A stretch of 64,000 bases of DNA, taken from assembly GCA_029339505.1 (NCBI GenBank), contig JAQISU010000163.1:6453001-6517000 (forward strand), given 5' to 3'. Position 1 is the first letter of the stretch; each line of letters starts with the position of its first letter. This DNA comes from Unio delphinus. Taxonomy: Eukaryota > Mollusca > Bivalvia > Unionida > Unionidae. Of this stretch, positions 13,525 through 26,530 are shown piece after piece. The notes below the pieces were generated by a model, which made no database searches, had not been told where the DNA came from, and saw only the letters and a program-made list of their open reading frames with translations. The translations under genes and the position numbers were made by a program.

Positions 13525-13839
13525 CATGCAATAATTTATGCACAAAAGATTTCGGAATTTTAGTAAAGTCGTTGCAAATAATTTTCTTGGAGATTTGAGG
13601 AAAAAAAACGTATGTCAATCAGAGAAAAAGATACATTATTTATTATTTACTCATTTATTTATTTACTGTCATTTTATATTTAAATAGCTTGAAGCAACAA
13701 TGGTGACTGCGGACATGGACGAAACTGCCCAGATGGCCAGCACTGGCGTTGTTTACAAGGAAATTGCCACTGCACACATCAAAATTAAACCTCGTACGTG
13801 CCTTATCAGTAGCGTTATTTTAACCGATGCGGAATATAT

Positions 13840-13842
13840 CTA

Positions 13843-13919
<77 letters not shown>
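13840..13919. repeat. (TA)n microsatellite downstream of the CvSI-like gene, unit 1
   Basis: TA run of about 80 nt, 50 nt past the stop codon; about 62 nt in unit 2. Confidence 0.95.
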
Positions 13920-16335
13920 CCAATCTGAAATCCATCAGTCTAACTGATGACAAGCAGATTGCAAACCTTGATACTGCCATCACACGGGAAAGAGGGTCTG
14001 GATTAACAGTAAAGTAATTATGCCAGGTCGTTCCAAACTGTTATATATTACTAACATATCTAATAGTTGATTTGCTTGTGATGCTCTTTAGTGTTTATAG
14101 CTACTTATCACCTGCTTTTTAATTTGTTTTTTGTTCAGGATTTGTTTTCTTCTTCAGCTTTCTATTTTTTGTCCTTAGGTGGAGTGGAGGGGGGGGGGGG
14201 GTCCCTCTTGTTGAATTAGAGACTTATAGTTAAAATTTAGGGAAATTGATATGGACTGATACAAGTGGAAAACTGTCAGCCTAGAAGTGCCTAAGGAAGA
14301 TTCGGCGACATGATACGGCATCACATGAAATGAAGTGATGTGTATAACCTATTTGTGCATCCTGATGGTAAACTGTTGTATAACGGAGTATGTACTACAT
14401 CACAACACAACATTATGCTGAATATAAGACGAGAGTAAGATGAAAAAGATTGTACAAATCTGCAAACCATAACGTCCCGTTTCAAAAGAAATGTTACTGT
14501 AGAGGTGTGAAACTAAAGCCTATATTTATATACGTTATTAAGGTCTTTTGAACTTATCGTTAATGCGGACACTAAGTATAACAGTATTCCAGGAGTTAAA
14601 AACTGGATCTTGAGCCAGTCAGTTGGCTCTACTGATGTTAGATGTAATGCGATCGATACTAGATACTATATTTGTTCTGTAATCCGCAGCGATTAATAAC
14701 AATAAGAAGACTTACAGACGCGTTTATCATGCAGTCCCCAATTGATTGCTTTTTTACAAAAAGCAAAATTGCATAGTTAAGTAAATAGTTTGGTAGATTA
14801 CAGGAATCTTGTTATATTGGTAAACCTGGATAATGTAATTGCGCGGCTACAAGTTCAGTAACTGGTCCCTGGCCTTCCTTAGAAAAGGAATATTGTGTTG
14901 GTAATATCAGACTAACGCAGGTCGATTATTAGCTGTGGACAGATAATGATTAATATGGGTTAAGATTGTTTTTACAGTCAAAATTTTAAATCATTTCGGC
15001 CTGCCAAAAGTTTTCATACCATACGCATTATTATAGCATTAATATAGCAATGAATTAGATTTTTTTTTAAAATACCGGTTGATATGGGCAACCATTTGTC
15101 ACCAATGAGACAGTACCTTTCAGTCGAAATTTGGTTCGGTTTGAGAGACATTATGGAATCTCAGTTCGTATGAGATAAAATTTTCTTAAAGCAATCCTAG
15201 TTTGAATCTAGAAAAGCTCGTGGTATTTCAGTTTGATTATTAAACAGAACACATTCTCGATTGAAAGTGACTAATATCACGGAAGGCCGAATTTAGATAT
15301 AGCTATATGAGGCAAGAATGATACTGTTCTGTGGCTGATTTATAGTTTTGTTCTTCCAAACTATCATAGATCGCACGCCGTATTAGACCACTTGATAAAA
15401 GTACATACGCGTACACACACTTATATAAATCTATCTACCGACTTACTCCTTCATCTATATAGATATCGCTATATCTCTATAAAAGTAAAACTTATTTTCT
15501 ATTTTCAGGTTTCAGAGATGTAACCGTCGAAAAAAGTGCAAACTTATTTTGTTTTATAACATCGTGGTTTGTTGTTCACATTAAAGATTTCCTGTAATGG
15601 TTTCATTTGTTAGAATTGTCATACATGGCATATCTTATTATAAACCATCGATTTTTTTTTGTCGCTGGCATCACTGTTATCAACCGGTTAAATATAATGT
15701 ATTTCTTTTTTAATATTTTACATCTTCAGAACGGACCAACTTGGCTATTATTTTTCATCCATCTTCTTTATCAATTAGCTAATAAAAAATAATATGTATA
15801 TACACAAACACACACTCAAACACACACAAACACGCATATATATAATTACAGTTTTGATTATTACGTCATCAGCATATAAGAAGCCAACGATGTCTAACTG
15901 CCAACTATTTTATGAACCTGGTAAATATAAAGTTTTCCCAATATTTTACATCTTTAGAATTTACCAACTTGGCTATTATTTTTCATCTCTCTTTATCAAT
16001 TGACTAATAAAAAAGCATATGTATATACACAAACACACGCATACATACACACACGCACACACAAACACGCATATATATGTAATTACAGTTTTGATTATTA
16101 CGTCATCAGCATTATTAAATTAATAAGCTGTCTAGATATCACCATGCGAAACGTTGGGTCCAACATAGAATAATATAGCCTTTACTTAGAATTTTTTAGT
16201 TCCCTAAAATTTCACAGTTCGTCATTTATCCTACGCGACGTAACAACTCGATTTCATAGCGACGTTGCTGCTTACAACTCAGCGCTATATCTGAGATTGT
16301 TGTTTCCAAATAACTGAAGGAGAGGGCCTTTGCAG

Positions 16336-16340
<5 letters not shown>
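13920..16340. other. Non-coding stretch of unit 1
   Basis: No gene is supported. It includes a poly-G run near 14190 and two diverged tandem segments at about 15690-15860 and 15930-16110 (each with 'atattttacatctt', 'ccaacttggctattatttttcatc' and a CA-rich tail), so an internal duplication of about 230 bp. Parts align to the old paralog at 59390-60500. Counterpart 32530-34940. Confidence 0.5.

Positions 16341-16380
<40 letters not shown>
16341..16380. repeat. (TG)n microsatellite, unit 1
   Basis: TG run of about 38 nt; in the old paralog (60619-60736) it has become a long (TA)n(TG)n compound. Confidence 0.95.
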
Positions 16381-16502
16381 CATGGCCTTTGTTTACCAGT
16401 GTTATATTTTTTGTTTTCTTACTAGCACTAACCTAATAACCTGCCAAACAATCCCCATGCATATTGGGTGGTCATACAACTAACATAGACATTACTAGGA
16501 AT

Positions 16503-16762
16503 GTCGGGGCCCCTAGTGGCTGAGTGGTCTAAAGCGTTGTCCGTTACGAATCACTGCCATGTCAGCTCTGTCTGCGTGGGTTCGAGTCTGATATACGGCC
16601 AATGTGGGTATGTGAAAACGCTTGCCAGTAGCTTTTCGTGGGTAGGTGGTTCTTACCAGGGTTTTCCGGTTTCTTCCTCTGTCAATAATACTAGCCATCA
16701 TGTATAGCTTATATTGTACTGAAAAATGGCTTTAAACCATCAAAAAAAAAACCAACAAAGAA
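16503..16762 (+). mobile_element. tRNA-Leu-like SINE with A tail and target duplication, unit 1
   Basis: Starts GTCGGGGCCCCTAGTGGCTG with a leucine-tRNA-like box A (TGGCTGAGTGGTC) and box B (GGGTTCGAGTC), then a body ending in an A-rich tail at about 16741-16750. It is flanked by ACTAGGAAT (16494-16502) and ACTAGAAAT (16763-16771), a 9-bp duplication with one mismatch. The old paralog at about 60850-60875 has one copy of the target and no insert, which proves insertion. Confidence 0.85.
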
Positions 16763-16771
16763 ACTAGAAAT

Positions 16772-17821
16772 TTCTAAGGTTTTCATGGATTTGTACGGAT
16801 TAGTGTATTTATCCTACTCGACCTAACTACTCAGTAGAAAATATCACAGCTGCTTACAGTTTTGGGGCAAATCTGGGTCACGCAGCCCCAGTTAATAAGA
16901 CGTGTATAACCTATGGTAATATAACAAGCCATGGTTTGATGTCTAAAATATTTTCCGAATTCTAGAGTTAATATCTTATGAAAGGTTACTATGAGCAGAG
17001 AGCAGACCCGGCATTTTGAATTCGCACAGGTGTTAATAGCGAGACTACCCAACTAAGTTAGGTCTGATTATCGCTGAGATCAGTTAAACCCATCAGTGGA
17101 AACGTGGCGTGTTATAAATACGTCCCTACGTGGACACACAGTGATTAAGATATGGTCCGTAAGGTATGATTTGACTTGAGATTGAAGGTGAGTTAACAAT
17201 TATGATCCTAGTTATAATTTCTAAATGGCAAGCGAAACTTTAACTACACTTAGACTGATTGCTCAGCAATAAACAATTACTTTGAGGAAGTAATTTGGCG
17301 GTAAAGGGTACAGGTAATACAAAGCTTGGCAAAGATCAGTATACTATTTGCTAGAACGTTGCAGAAGATTACGGCGTTGTAGTTGTAATTAGCTGTAATA
17401 TGTATACGTATAATTACATTCGTAGTATTTTATTGACATGCGTATTTGAGACTTGCTTGAGTAGGTAGATAATTATGCTGTGTGTTAGCTTGTAGTCAGA
17501 AGTAATTTTATAACTCACTATGAAGTTACTCTGTATGAAGCTAGTGCATTTATTCATATGGTCAGTGAGAATTTATACATGATTGAATTGTGAATTTGGA
17601 AAATGGTTGATGTTGGAACAATATAGTAATATATGTATAAATATATCAGATGATGGATAATAAAATATGTGTACACTTTGTATGAGTTGTCATATAAAGA
17701 AATGTGTCATTTTGTTGTTATTTTGAGCAGTATAGTGGTATTAGGAATATCTACAAGGGAAATGTATTGATGCATGTAAGATCATTAATTATTAAGTTGC
17801 TTTTATTTCAACTTTGGCTTA
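16772..17821. other. Non-coding stretch of unit 1
   Basis: AT-rich with no gene recognised. Its first part aligns to the old paralog around 60860-61240. Counterpart 35375-36424. Confidence 0.45.
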
Positions 17822-17829
17822 CCATAAAG

Positions 17830-18301
17830 TAGGGCATAACCGATTAGCATTTTTCTACCGATTTCCGATTCCGGATTTTGGGCATGAAATTTTTCCGATT
17901 CCGGATACGATTCAATTAATCGGAAATGCTAAATCCGTATTTTTTTTTCTCAAAAATTTCATCTTCCGTTTCCGGGTTTCTGGTATCTGGTTCTGCCGTG
18001 TCTAGCATGGTACTTAGTACTTTACCATATCCGGCTTCATTTCCGGTTTTTACCCGCCAGTTTAAATAGATTGTCTCACAGCGTGGTTGTGTTGACCATA
18101 CTGGACTTTTCTGACTTCTTATTTAACTTTATTAACGCACTATCGAATGACACGCAGTGTTAGACACGGTGCTATAGAAATTCAATTTTATTATTTTTAT
18201 TATCCGAATCGGTCGTTCCTGCCTTGTCCGACTCCGAATAATCGGAAGTTCATACTATCCGGTGGAATTCGATTTCCGGATCAAAAGTCGGTTATGCCCT
18301 A
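17830..18301. mobile_element. hAT-type MITE, 472 bp, unit 1
   Basis: Terminal inverted repeats TAGGGCATAACCGA (14 bp) are flanked by a perfect 8-bp target duplication CCATAAAG (17822-17829 and 18302-18309). An 8-bp duplication with short TIRs is the hAT signature. The interior has many CCGATTCCGG-type repeats and no transposase. Confidence 0.85.
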
Positions 18302-18309
18302 CCATAAAG

Positions 18310-18630
18310 GGACATATGAGTATTCAGATGTCAATGAATGCATGACAGAAGAAATGTAATAGCCGTTATCTGATGATAAGTTGGGTGTAGTGTTAGATTA
18401 GAGTAGCATGGAAAATATTGTACCCTTCTTGTGTTTTACAGGATTTTTTTGTTTTGGGGGGGGGGGATAGAACGTCTGGTTCAGTTGAGTCTCGAGGCTC
18501 AAGGAGGAGAGACGGAAGTAAAGGCTATCATGAGCATTCTGAGTCGCCAAGTCTGGTAGGTGGTCAGATTTGAGGTGGAGCAGGAAATGAACACGAGGAG
18601 GAATATAGTAGGATTATAGAGAAGTCAAGA
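18310..18630. other. End of unit 1, purine-rich
   Basis: Contains a poly-G run near 18456-18467 and then an AGGAGA-rich purine tract that continues across the unit joint. No gene. Confidence 0.5.
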
Positions 18631-19481
18631 AGGAGAAGAAATTTGGAGAACTTTGAAAGGAAGTGGAGAAGTAATTGGAGTAATAAGAGTGAAGAACACA
18701 CACATATAAGTATAATACAAGGACAAGTAGAAAGCTATCTTACACTACTATTCAAGTGATGCAGAAAGCCATCACAAGGTCGATCGGAAGGAGAGTATTT
18801 GGGAAATTAAAATACTTGACTATTGATTGTCCTTAAATTGTTATGAAATTCACCTTTTTATATTTCCAAACGTTCAACCGTTTGAATTGCTGATGGGGAC
18901 TCTGATCTTTACATCTATCTTTCACTAATTTAACTTCTAACCAAATATCGAGCCCGGGTGGGACATTAGTAATAATTTAAATAAACGTTTGTTAGCACCC
19001 CACCTAGACCACTTACCAAAGTACAATCTGTCATTGCTGTCCCACTGTATCAAACGAAGAGCTAACATATATCCTGGTCTACGCCATTTGCACCTTATGC
19101 ACGGCTAAAAATGAGATATAGAATGTTTTATGGCGATATTCTAACACTGTTCGCAACACAAGTTGTAGCTTCTCAAGAAAAGATAAATATCTTAGGCAAA
19201 CAATGGAACTATTTGGTTGATCTTTAGAGTTCAGGTTTGTGCTTATTCTTCTAAACAACAATTGGTAGGTCGTTTTATAACGTACTTATACTAATATCGC
19301 CATTATATTGTTTTTCTCTCTGCCATTGACTTCATATTGTTCACTTACCTTGAATAATATTTAGCATTCTGGTCACATCCAATCACATTATACTGACACC
19401 AGGATGAATAATACAAACAAAAACCTCTGAATGATGAGGCACATTCCAGGAAACTATTAGAAACATTTTTAAAAGTCTTCG

Positions 19482-19482
<1 letters not shown>
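18631..19482. other. Non-coding start of unit 2
   Basis: Near-identical to 1-852; no gene. Confidence 0.5.

Positions 19483-19531
<49 letters not shown>
19483..19531. repeat. (TG)n microsatellite, unit 2
   Basis: 49-nt TG run, longest of the three copies. Confidence 0.95.
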
Positions 19532-19534
<3 letters not shown>

Positions 19535-19815
19535 AAGTCACATCGCTACGATCTATGCAGTGAAGCAATGTATAGTGATTTTTGGCACAGGGGAATCACG
19601 CCGCAGACATATAGCATGAGGGCGTGCCCAGCCAGTTTATCCTGACACGAAGCCAACAAGTCCTAACTCTAACCTCTTAATATTGAACGCCACGCGAGGC
19701 AGCTGTTAGTACCATTTTTGTAAGTCTTTGGTATGACTCGGCCGGGAATCGAACCCACAACCTCCCGCTTCAGCTGTGGTTACTCCAACTACTAGGCCAC
19801 CGGAGTGGTATTGTC
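19532..19815 (-). mobile_element. tRNA-derived SINE, unit 2
   Basis: Copy of the SINE at 884-1165 with box B intact on the minus strand. Confidence 0.75.
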
Positions 19816-21815
19816 GTGGGACAGCAAGAAAAATCCAATACGATATAGTATTTCGGATTTTGCTTCGCATTTTCGTATTTGTCTTCTTCCTGTCATCATT
19901 TCGCTGCAGTCCCTTCACAATAAATAACGGTTTTTATGATTCTGAATCTGGTAACATTCCATTTTGATTTAGATTCTCATTATGTTTCAGTAGATGTTAA
20001 TATCTTATATATCTCTTTTTTTTTTGGTTCCTATGATATACGTTAAATACATGTGTACACAGTAAAATGATGACATAATAATCACTGCTATACATTGTAA
20101 GTGCCTGAATGTAATAGAGTGGACATAAAACAGTTAAATCCTGTAGTTGACACGCGTTCCTCGTGTTCTGGCGAACAAACGACATTGTCTTATATCGCCA
20201 TATACAGGGGAGTGTGCTGTATTTGACACAGAAGCGTTATTTAACACATACGGCGTTATTTGACACAGTTAACATGAACATTCTCAATACTAAAATGTGC
20301 TGGAAACACGACAATTGTATAAATAAACACTTATATGCATGTCGTATGTAGTACTGGTACTAAGTATAGCAAACGTGTGAGGTGCCTAGGTATTGTGTAA
20401 TATTTTGGTAAATAGCTAATATTGTTAATGTCGAAACATTTACTCGTATACACGTTTGTTGCTATCTCATGTCAAATTATACTCTTTGTTCCATAATTAA
20501 TTAGTCTTTTAATTATATATTGTGGTGTATCAGACAAAACATTAAAAGAGGCTGATATTATATAAGGTCTTAGCTATCATTCGTATGAATTTATCTATTT
20601 TGATGTCGGGTTAACGAAGAAGGTCTGAGGTAATTAAAGCCTTGCAAAAATGTAAAAATAAATTATAATTAGTTTCAATTTTTCTATGTGACAAGATTCT
20701 TAACTATATTAAAGCCAATTTCGAATGGCGTCGGATTAGCTTGTCTTCACTATAATTTACGCAAGCTGCTGTTAGCGACGATGACTTTTAGTTCTCAAGG
20801 GTATATATTTAAGCTTGCGATGTTAATGTTGGCCACGCCTTGCTCAATTCTGAGTGGATGTTGATTTATAAAATTATCAGACATTTTTCCCTCCGAGCAG
20901 TATGCAAAGGGAGGTGTTATGACCATCACTTGATGTTCCTTTGATCCGAACACAGAATTCCACCACTTATCTATGAAACATGTGATGAAAATTATTATTA
21001 TATAAGTACGTGGCTGACATCTCATTGTTCACCAATATGAGCTTTATACATATTTACGGTGCTAAATGATTAGCCTCAGTGTTTAACATATACATGTTAA
21101 AACCTGGTTAATCCTTACAACGTGACAATCACAAATAATTCCATATAAACTTATAAATTCTTAACGGTTTTACAAAATAATCACCTTTTAAACTTTTAGA
21201 ATAAGTAGATTTAAAACTCTAATTCAGTTTCTTAATAGCGTTGTTTGTCAGGCTTTCTTTTACTGCTTTTATCAATAAATCAGCATCATTAACACCTAGC
21301 AGCATCCATTCGTTTAGAAAACGTATTGTTTTTTAAAAGATATTTAATTGATGTTACTTATACCTGATATTGTTTGTATTTATTCACAGCTGGTATAATT
21401 TACAATATTTCATCACTTTTTAATAATTCTAAATTATCTGGCTATTAAAGAATGACTCATCTTAACACACCACATATAATCTGCCTATAGGTTACTGTCA
21501 AATGTCTACCATATCTTTATAAAAACACAAATTCGATTTTTTGAAAACATGACTTTGTATAAATCTGCACTTGTCTCTAACATACGAAGGAACTGGTCCA
21601 ATGAATTTCAAACAAATATGTGTTCCAGTTTCTCAGATAATTTAGACAAATATGTATTCAATGCAAACATATATTACAGCGTCCAGCTTGTAAATATATT
21701 TCTTAAAATTTTTCCACTGAACCTAATTGAACCTATATATACACTGTTCATCATTATACAAATGTACTCTCATTTTCATTATGTCGTTCATGTAGTTTCA
21801 TTGCATTTTTCTAAA
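19816..21815. other. Non-coding stretch of unit 2 with the second empty site
   Basis: Counterpart of 1166-3165. The paralogous Polinton empty site lies near 20853-20873. Confidence 0.5.
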
Positions 21816-22089
21816 GAGATCGCCTAGTCATTAGAGCGTCCGCCTCAGTTGAGGAAGGTCGCACGTTCGATTCCCGCCCGAGTCCTAACAATGCTTAAAA
21901 TACATGGTACTAACAGCTGCTTCGCTTGCCATTCAAGAGGTTAGGGTTAGGACCAACAAGCATTGTGTCAGGACAATGTGACTGGGTGGGAAATAATGCT
22001 ATATGTGTGCAGCATGATGCCCCATTGCTTGCTATCACTATTAACTGCCACATAGAATACATTGTAGTGATATGACTAAAAATTATTAA
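21816..22089 (+). mobile_element. tRNA-derived SINE, unit 2
   Basis: Copy of the SINE at 3166-3440; box B near 21862-21875. Confidence 0.75.
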
Positions 22090-22519
22090 AGATACGTTAA
22101 AAAACAAATCAATCACTCACATGTTCTAAACTATCATGACCTGTTCACTAATTACAACACGTAAAGCATTCGTTTTGTAAAATTTTTGTATTATGCTAAC
22201 ATTTATATCATCAATGTCCGTACCAATGCACGTTTATCGACTTCGTTAATGCATATTGAAATACAAATGATGATACAAGATTCATGTTCTGGTTCATTAA
22301 TCTGTTCGGAATAAATTTACATATTGACTATTATATATGTAGTACAAATATGGAGAAGTACAAGCCGTAAAAAGGCATTTTTACCTTAAATTATTAAACG
22401 TGCAATTAGTAGGAAAAACTAATGTTTTAACAGTATCAGATCCGAATCCACCTACAGCCATATGTCTGCCACTTCATATGTTCATATCTGTCTCGGTTTC
22501 GTCGGCAACGCTCTTGGTT

Positions 22520-24176
22520 ATATGTTTGTTTGTTTGCTTGAATTTTAACGGCGCACCAGCACTTTGAGGCTATTTAGCGCCATACAATAGGTTAGATGTT
22601 CAAAAATAAGAAAGGTTTAACATCGACCAGCAATATAAAAAAACATAATAGTTAAATATAAAATGGTAAGATGTTTGTGACAGGAAAATATGAAACTTCC
22701 CAATCAACGTGAGATGTAAATGGTGTATGTTGATGACAAGATGTTGTAAATAAGAGGTGATATTTGCATTAGATAAAAATATTCTAGGTGATGGCATGCA
22801 AGTTTAAAATAGAGATTTACTTCCTTTAGGAAATCTAAAATACAAGTGATTTGTATTGTATCAAAAAGTTCCTTCATGTCATGTACATTATAGTATTTAG
22901 CACGCGTCGGTTGCAGGTCGGAACACTCGGTCATAAAGTGGTTAACAGTGAATGGCTCATTGCAAGAAACGCACTCTGGTAGATCGTCACCTTTTAGTAT
23001 GTGGGAGTGGGTAATGTATGTATGACCGATTCTGATGCTTGCAATGACAACCTCCTCCCTACAGATAGTTCTGTAGGAAGGAGTCCATTCTCCCAGGTTT
23101 GGTTTGATGGCATGAAGTTTGTTAGTAACTGCATCATCCCATGACGCCTGCCACTTCTGACGTAGGTACTTTTTGATACAAGGTTAAAAATCAGTAAACG
23201 GTAATTTAAAACCCGATGGTTCTTGGGATAGAGCCATCTTAGCAGCCCGGTCTGCTTCTTCATTACCTCTAATACCAATATGGCTAGGTAGCCAACAGTA
23301 TACTATATTGTAGGAGGTACTAAGCTCCGAGTTTTTGACGAGAATATCGACTAGTTATGAATTATCCAGTTTTCTATGGTGTAGCGACTGAAGTACTGAC
23401 AACGAGTCACAGAAAAAAATGTTATTTAAAATGCGTTTTTGTTCAATAAATTTCAGAGCAAGGTCTATTGCTCTGATTTCCGCTGAAAATATGGACGCAT
23501 CGTTTGGCAAGCGCACTTTGGTTATGTGCTTGCCACCAACGAAGGCTGCTGCAGCCTTGTCATCAACTTTTGATCCATCAATAAAATGTTTTGTATAGTG
23601 TTTAAAATCGTTGAGGAGTTCATAATAAGAGTTCTGGAAAATGGCAGGATTTGTCTCAGATTTTTCCCATCGCGCAACGTAAAAATCACTTTGGGCTGCT
23701 TAAAGAGCCAAAGTGGTGTTTCCGAGACAAACGTGTTCTGAACTGTAGGGAGATTAATTTTGATAGTGCCAAAGCTGGATGATATTCTGATGCCAAATGA
23801 AGGTATGGTATTTGTTTTGTTTTCGTATAAAGTTTTGTATTTTGGTTGAAAAACAGCCGAAAAAGCAGGGTTCAGAGGGTTTGATCTTAACCTAAGAGTG
23901 TACTGTGTAGAAAGCATTTCTCTGCGGTGCGATAAAGGTGGTTCATTAGCTTCCGCGAGAAGGCTTTCGCATGGAGATGTCTTAAATGCTCCTAGAGCAA
24001 GTCTTATTCCCTGATGATGAATTGGGTCAAACATTATCAAATAAGACTTCATAGCTGAACCATAAACAATGCATCCATAGTCTAGTATAGAACGGATACA
24101 TGTTCTATACAAATTGAGGAGAACTTTTTTATCAGCACCCCAGTCAGTGTGCGCAATTACTTTTAGTAAATTTAAA
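22520..24176 (-). mobile_element. 5'-truncated I/Jockey-like LINE remnant, unit 2
   Basis: Same insertion as 3868-5525, duplicated with the unit. The RT-thumb ORF is 24112-23522, followed by a stop-interrupted RNase H and zinc knuckle. It differs from unit 1 by a few substitutions only. Confidence 0.8.
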
Positions 24177-26467
24177 GCTTTTGGTTATATAATATTTTGT
24201 TATGGAAAAGTCAATTTTCTTTCCATGGCTTTTTATCACTGTGGGGTACCAATAAATTGGCGCTAATGACCAAAACACTTTCAGAACAGGGTCATTGGTC
24301 TATTTTTCATTTTCAAATACATGTCCGTGAACCGTGCTTGTATCGTGCACACGTGTTGTTGATTAACAAGGACGTCCCAAGGTGTGGGACTGTTACCTCG
24401 TCTAGAGTACCCAGTAGTTTATCCACCGATGGTTAAATGTGGTCGACTTTGCGAAGAATCTATATGTATTTTCAAGGTGATTTGTACCTTTGATTAATCG
24501 CATTCAGTTTTGTATCGGCCACACATATCGTATCATGATGTAATTGCAAAACCAACTCGCATACTTGTTGTATTTTATACATGATGCCTAGGGCCAAATA
24601 TAATTCCTTGGACCCCGCACATCGTTGGGCCGGACCTGATTCAATAAAGGTTGGCGATTTGTTTCAAATCGTTTTTCTGATACAGGCCTTCTTTCTGGAT
24701 ACTAACTGGTAGTCCTAACGAGGCTAAATCTTTCTGTTAGGGCCATTGTGATGGTATTCAGATGACATAATGCATCTTTTAGGTATTATCACTCCAATTT
24801 TACGACATCTATCTAAAACGATATTTTCAATTTGCAATGTGTATTTAAATACCAGAAATGTATAAAGATTTTAGATGTGTGTTACATTTTATAATCATAT
24901 AGTAGTACAATCCACAAAGTTACTTCATATTTGAGGCATCACAAAGTGTTTCAATTAAAATCGTTGTTTGACATAATTGATATCCCTGCTTTTGTTGAAT
25001 GCTAGTAAATTAGCATTTTAAAGTGCCACATTTTGTCGTGTATTCATGTATCTACTTATCTATGTCAAATATGCAGTTTCTTCATATTATCGATCTTGTT
25101 TTGAAAGATCTTAGTACTGTTGTCAATGCTATTATAACTAACTGTTGCCTGTTGAGATGAACATTTATTACAAGAATGCAGTATATCTCTTTGTAAATGA
25201 GTGGTATGGATACAATCATCTATGCATTGTTTTATTTCATTTCCTAACGTAACATCCTTTGTCGACTCTTTCATCACATGAAAACTTGTAACTAAATACA
25301 AACTACCCTGTGATATTCGTGATACTTCTTTCATGTTTAATTCATGTAAAGGTTCCATAACGTCACTAAAGTTTTTTTTTAACTAAATGTAATGCAGATT
25401 CGTGGCATTATTTGCAATGTATAAAAATTTTAAATTATATTGTGTGCTCTCAGCTTAGTGTTAAATATGTGTACCACGGTAGATAGTTCTCCTTTGTGTT
25501 TCAACCGTGCAAAATACTGCAGTAATTTAAAATTGTAGTGAGTTGGCTCTCTCTATAGGTATTTAATTTCATAAGGCTATGTATATTTTTACGCGTTTAC
25601 GCTCGTAAACTATCCAACATAAAATAGTGAAAGGCATCAATCTTTGTCATGATTCACAAATAATTTATTTATCCAAAACACAAAGTTAACGTCATAATAA
25701 AGTAATTACGGTATTGCAAATTAAATCCCAAAACATCCAAGATTTAGAGATAAATGTCTTAGTAATTTAAAGTCTTGAATACTATTTCAGTAGAAGTCCA
25801 GAATAAATCCAAATACTGAAGGTGAAGATGTGTATGATGTACTAGAGTGTTGATATACCAATATCGTTTTAGTGAATAACAGTAATATAATTCCAGGCAT
25901 GGATTCGCTGTAGATTCCAGACAATATCAATATCCAAGAATGTTATCAGAGCACTTTTGTATTCCCAGAAAAAAATCTCTTAAATTCAATAATTTGAAAA
26001 ACTAACATTTTCCCCGCTGGGTACAACATATATCACAACTTCTTAGATCTTTAAGTACGACTGGAAAAACCTCTCAGCTACAAGGTTGTAAACTCCTCTG
26101 CTTGACGTCAGATCACAATTAGCATTTTTTAAACTATAAATAACTTAATTGAACGCTCCTGATATTTACAAAATCAAACCATAACCTGAGTTATGTAAAA
26201 TACTCTAAGGAAATTTCAAACTCTAGGCATAGACCCAAATAAACATAATTCATTATATTAATAATACTACTGATACTAAAGCCCAGCAGACACATAGATA
26301 GAAATTTAGCTATGTATTGGTTGTTTATACATAATAAAATTGAAACAAAAGTAAAATAATGTAAAGCAGAAATGAACTCAATTTTGGGCAAGGCCATGTC
26401 CCACCATCAATGTTACAGTATAATATCATGCAATGAACAAAACGTTAAAGTAACTAACCAAGAAAGC

Positions 26468-26470
<3 letters not shown>
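24177..26470. other. Non-coding stretch of unit 2
   Basis: Counterpart of 5526-7818; nothing recognised. Confidence 0.45.

Positions 26471-26529
<59 letters not shown>
26471..26529. repeat. (TA)n microsatellite, unit 2
   Basis: 59-nt TA tract. Confidence 0.95.

Positions 26530-26530
<1 letters not shown>

Larger units (their letters stand above)
10395..13786 (+). pseudogene. CvSI-like secreted 12-Cys protease inhibitor, unit 1 copy, broken by Cys-to-stop
   Basis: Exon 1 (10395-10437) encodes a short signal peptide, MKTCVLLLTITVAV, and ends at gt-aagt. Exon 2 (12413-12547) encodes the first six-cysteine module (C-x7-C-x4-C-x8-C-x4-C-x-C). Exon 3 begins at 13688 after 'aaatag' and should encode the second module. 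Its first codon after the split alanine is TGA (13690-13692), where unit 2 has TGC. The product would stop after the first module and lose six cysteines. The remaining exon 3 codons keep the cysteine pattern to the TAA at 13784-13786, so the change is recent. Using the next AG as acceptor gives a frame without cysteines and does not rescue the gene. A truncated one-module product is possible. Confidence 0.7.
1..18630. repeat. Tandem segmental unit 1 (~18.6 kb, entered from the left edge)
   Basis: The sequence from position 1 recurs at 18631 and again at 37232, so the period is about 18.63 kb and then 18.60 kb. Landmarks keep their order and spacing in units 1 and 2: SINEs, LINE remnant, (TA)n tracts, the three CvSI-like exons, (AG)n, tRNA-Leu-like SINE and MITE. 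Differences are scattered single bases and microsatellite lengths, which implies a recent duplication. The unit start is arbitrary because the window opens inside the array. A collapsed or duplicated-haplotype assembly could mimic this. Confidence 0.93.

Noticed and set aside
16501..16707. Overlapping ORFs on both strands in the tRNA-Leu-like SINE
   Set aside because: They are fortuitous readings of a SINE with tRNA-like boxes, A tail and target duplication.
17814..18005. Coding ORFs across the 17.8-18.3 kb region
   Set aside because: They lie inside a MITE with hAT-type ends; repeated short motifs explain the open frames.
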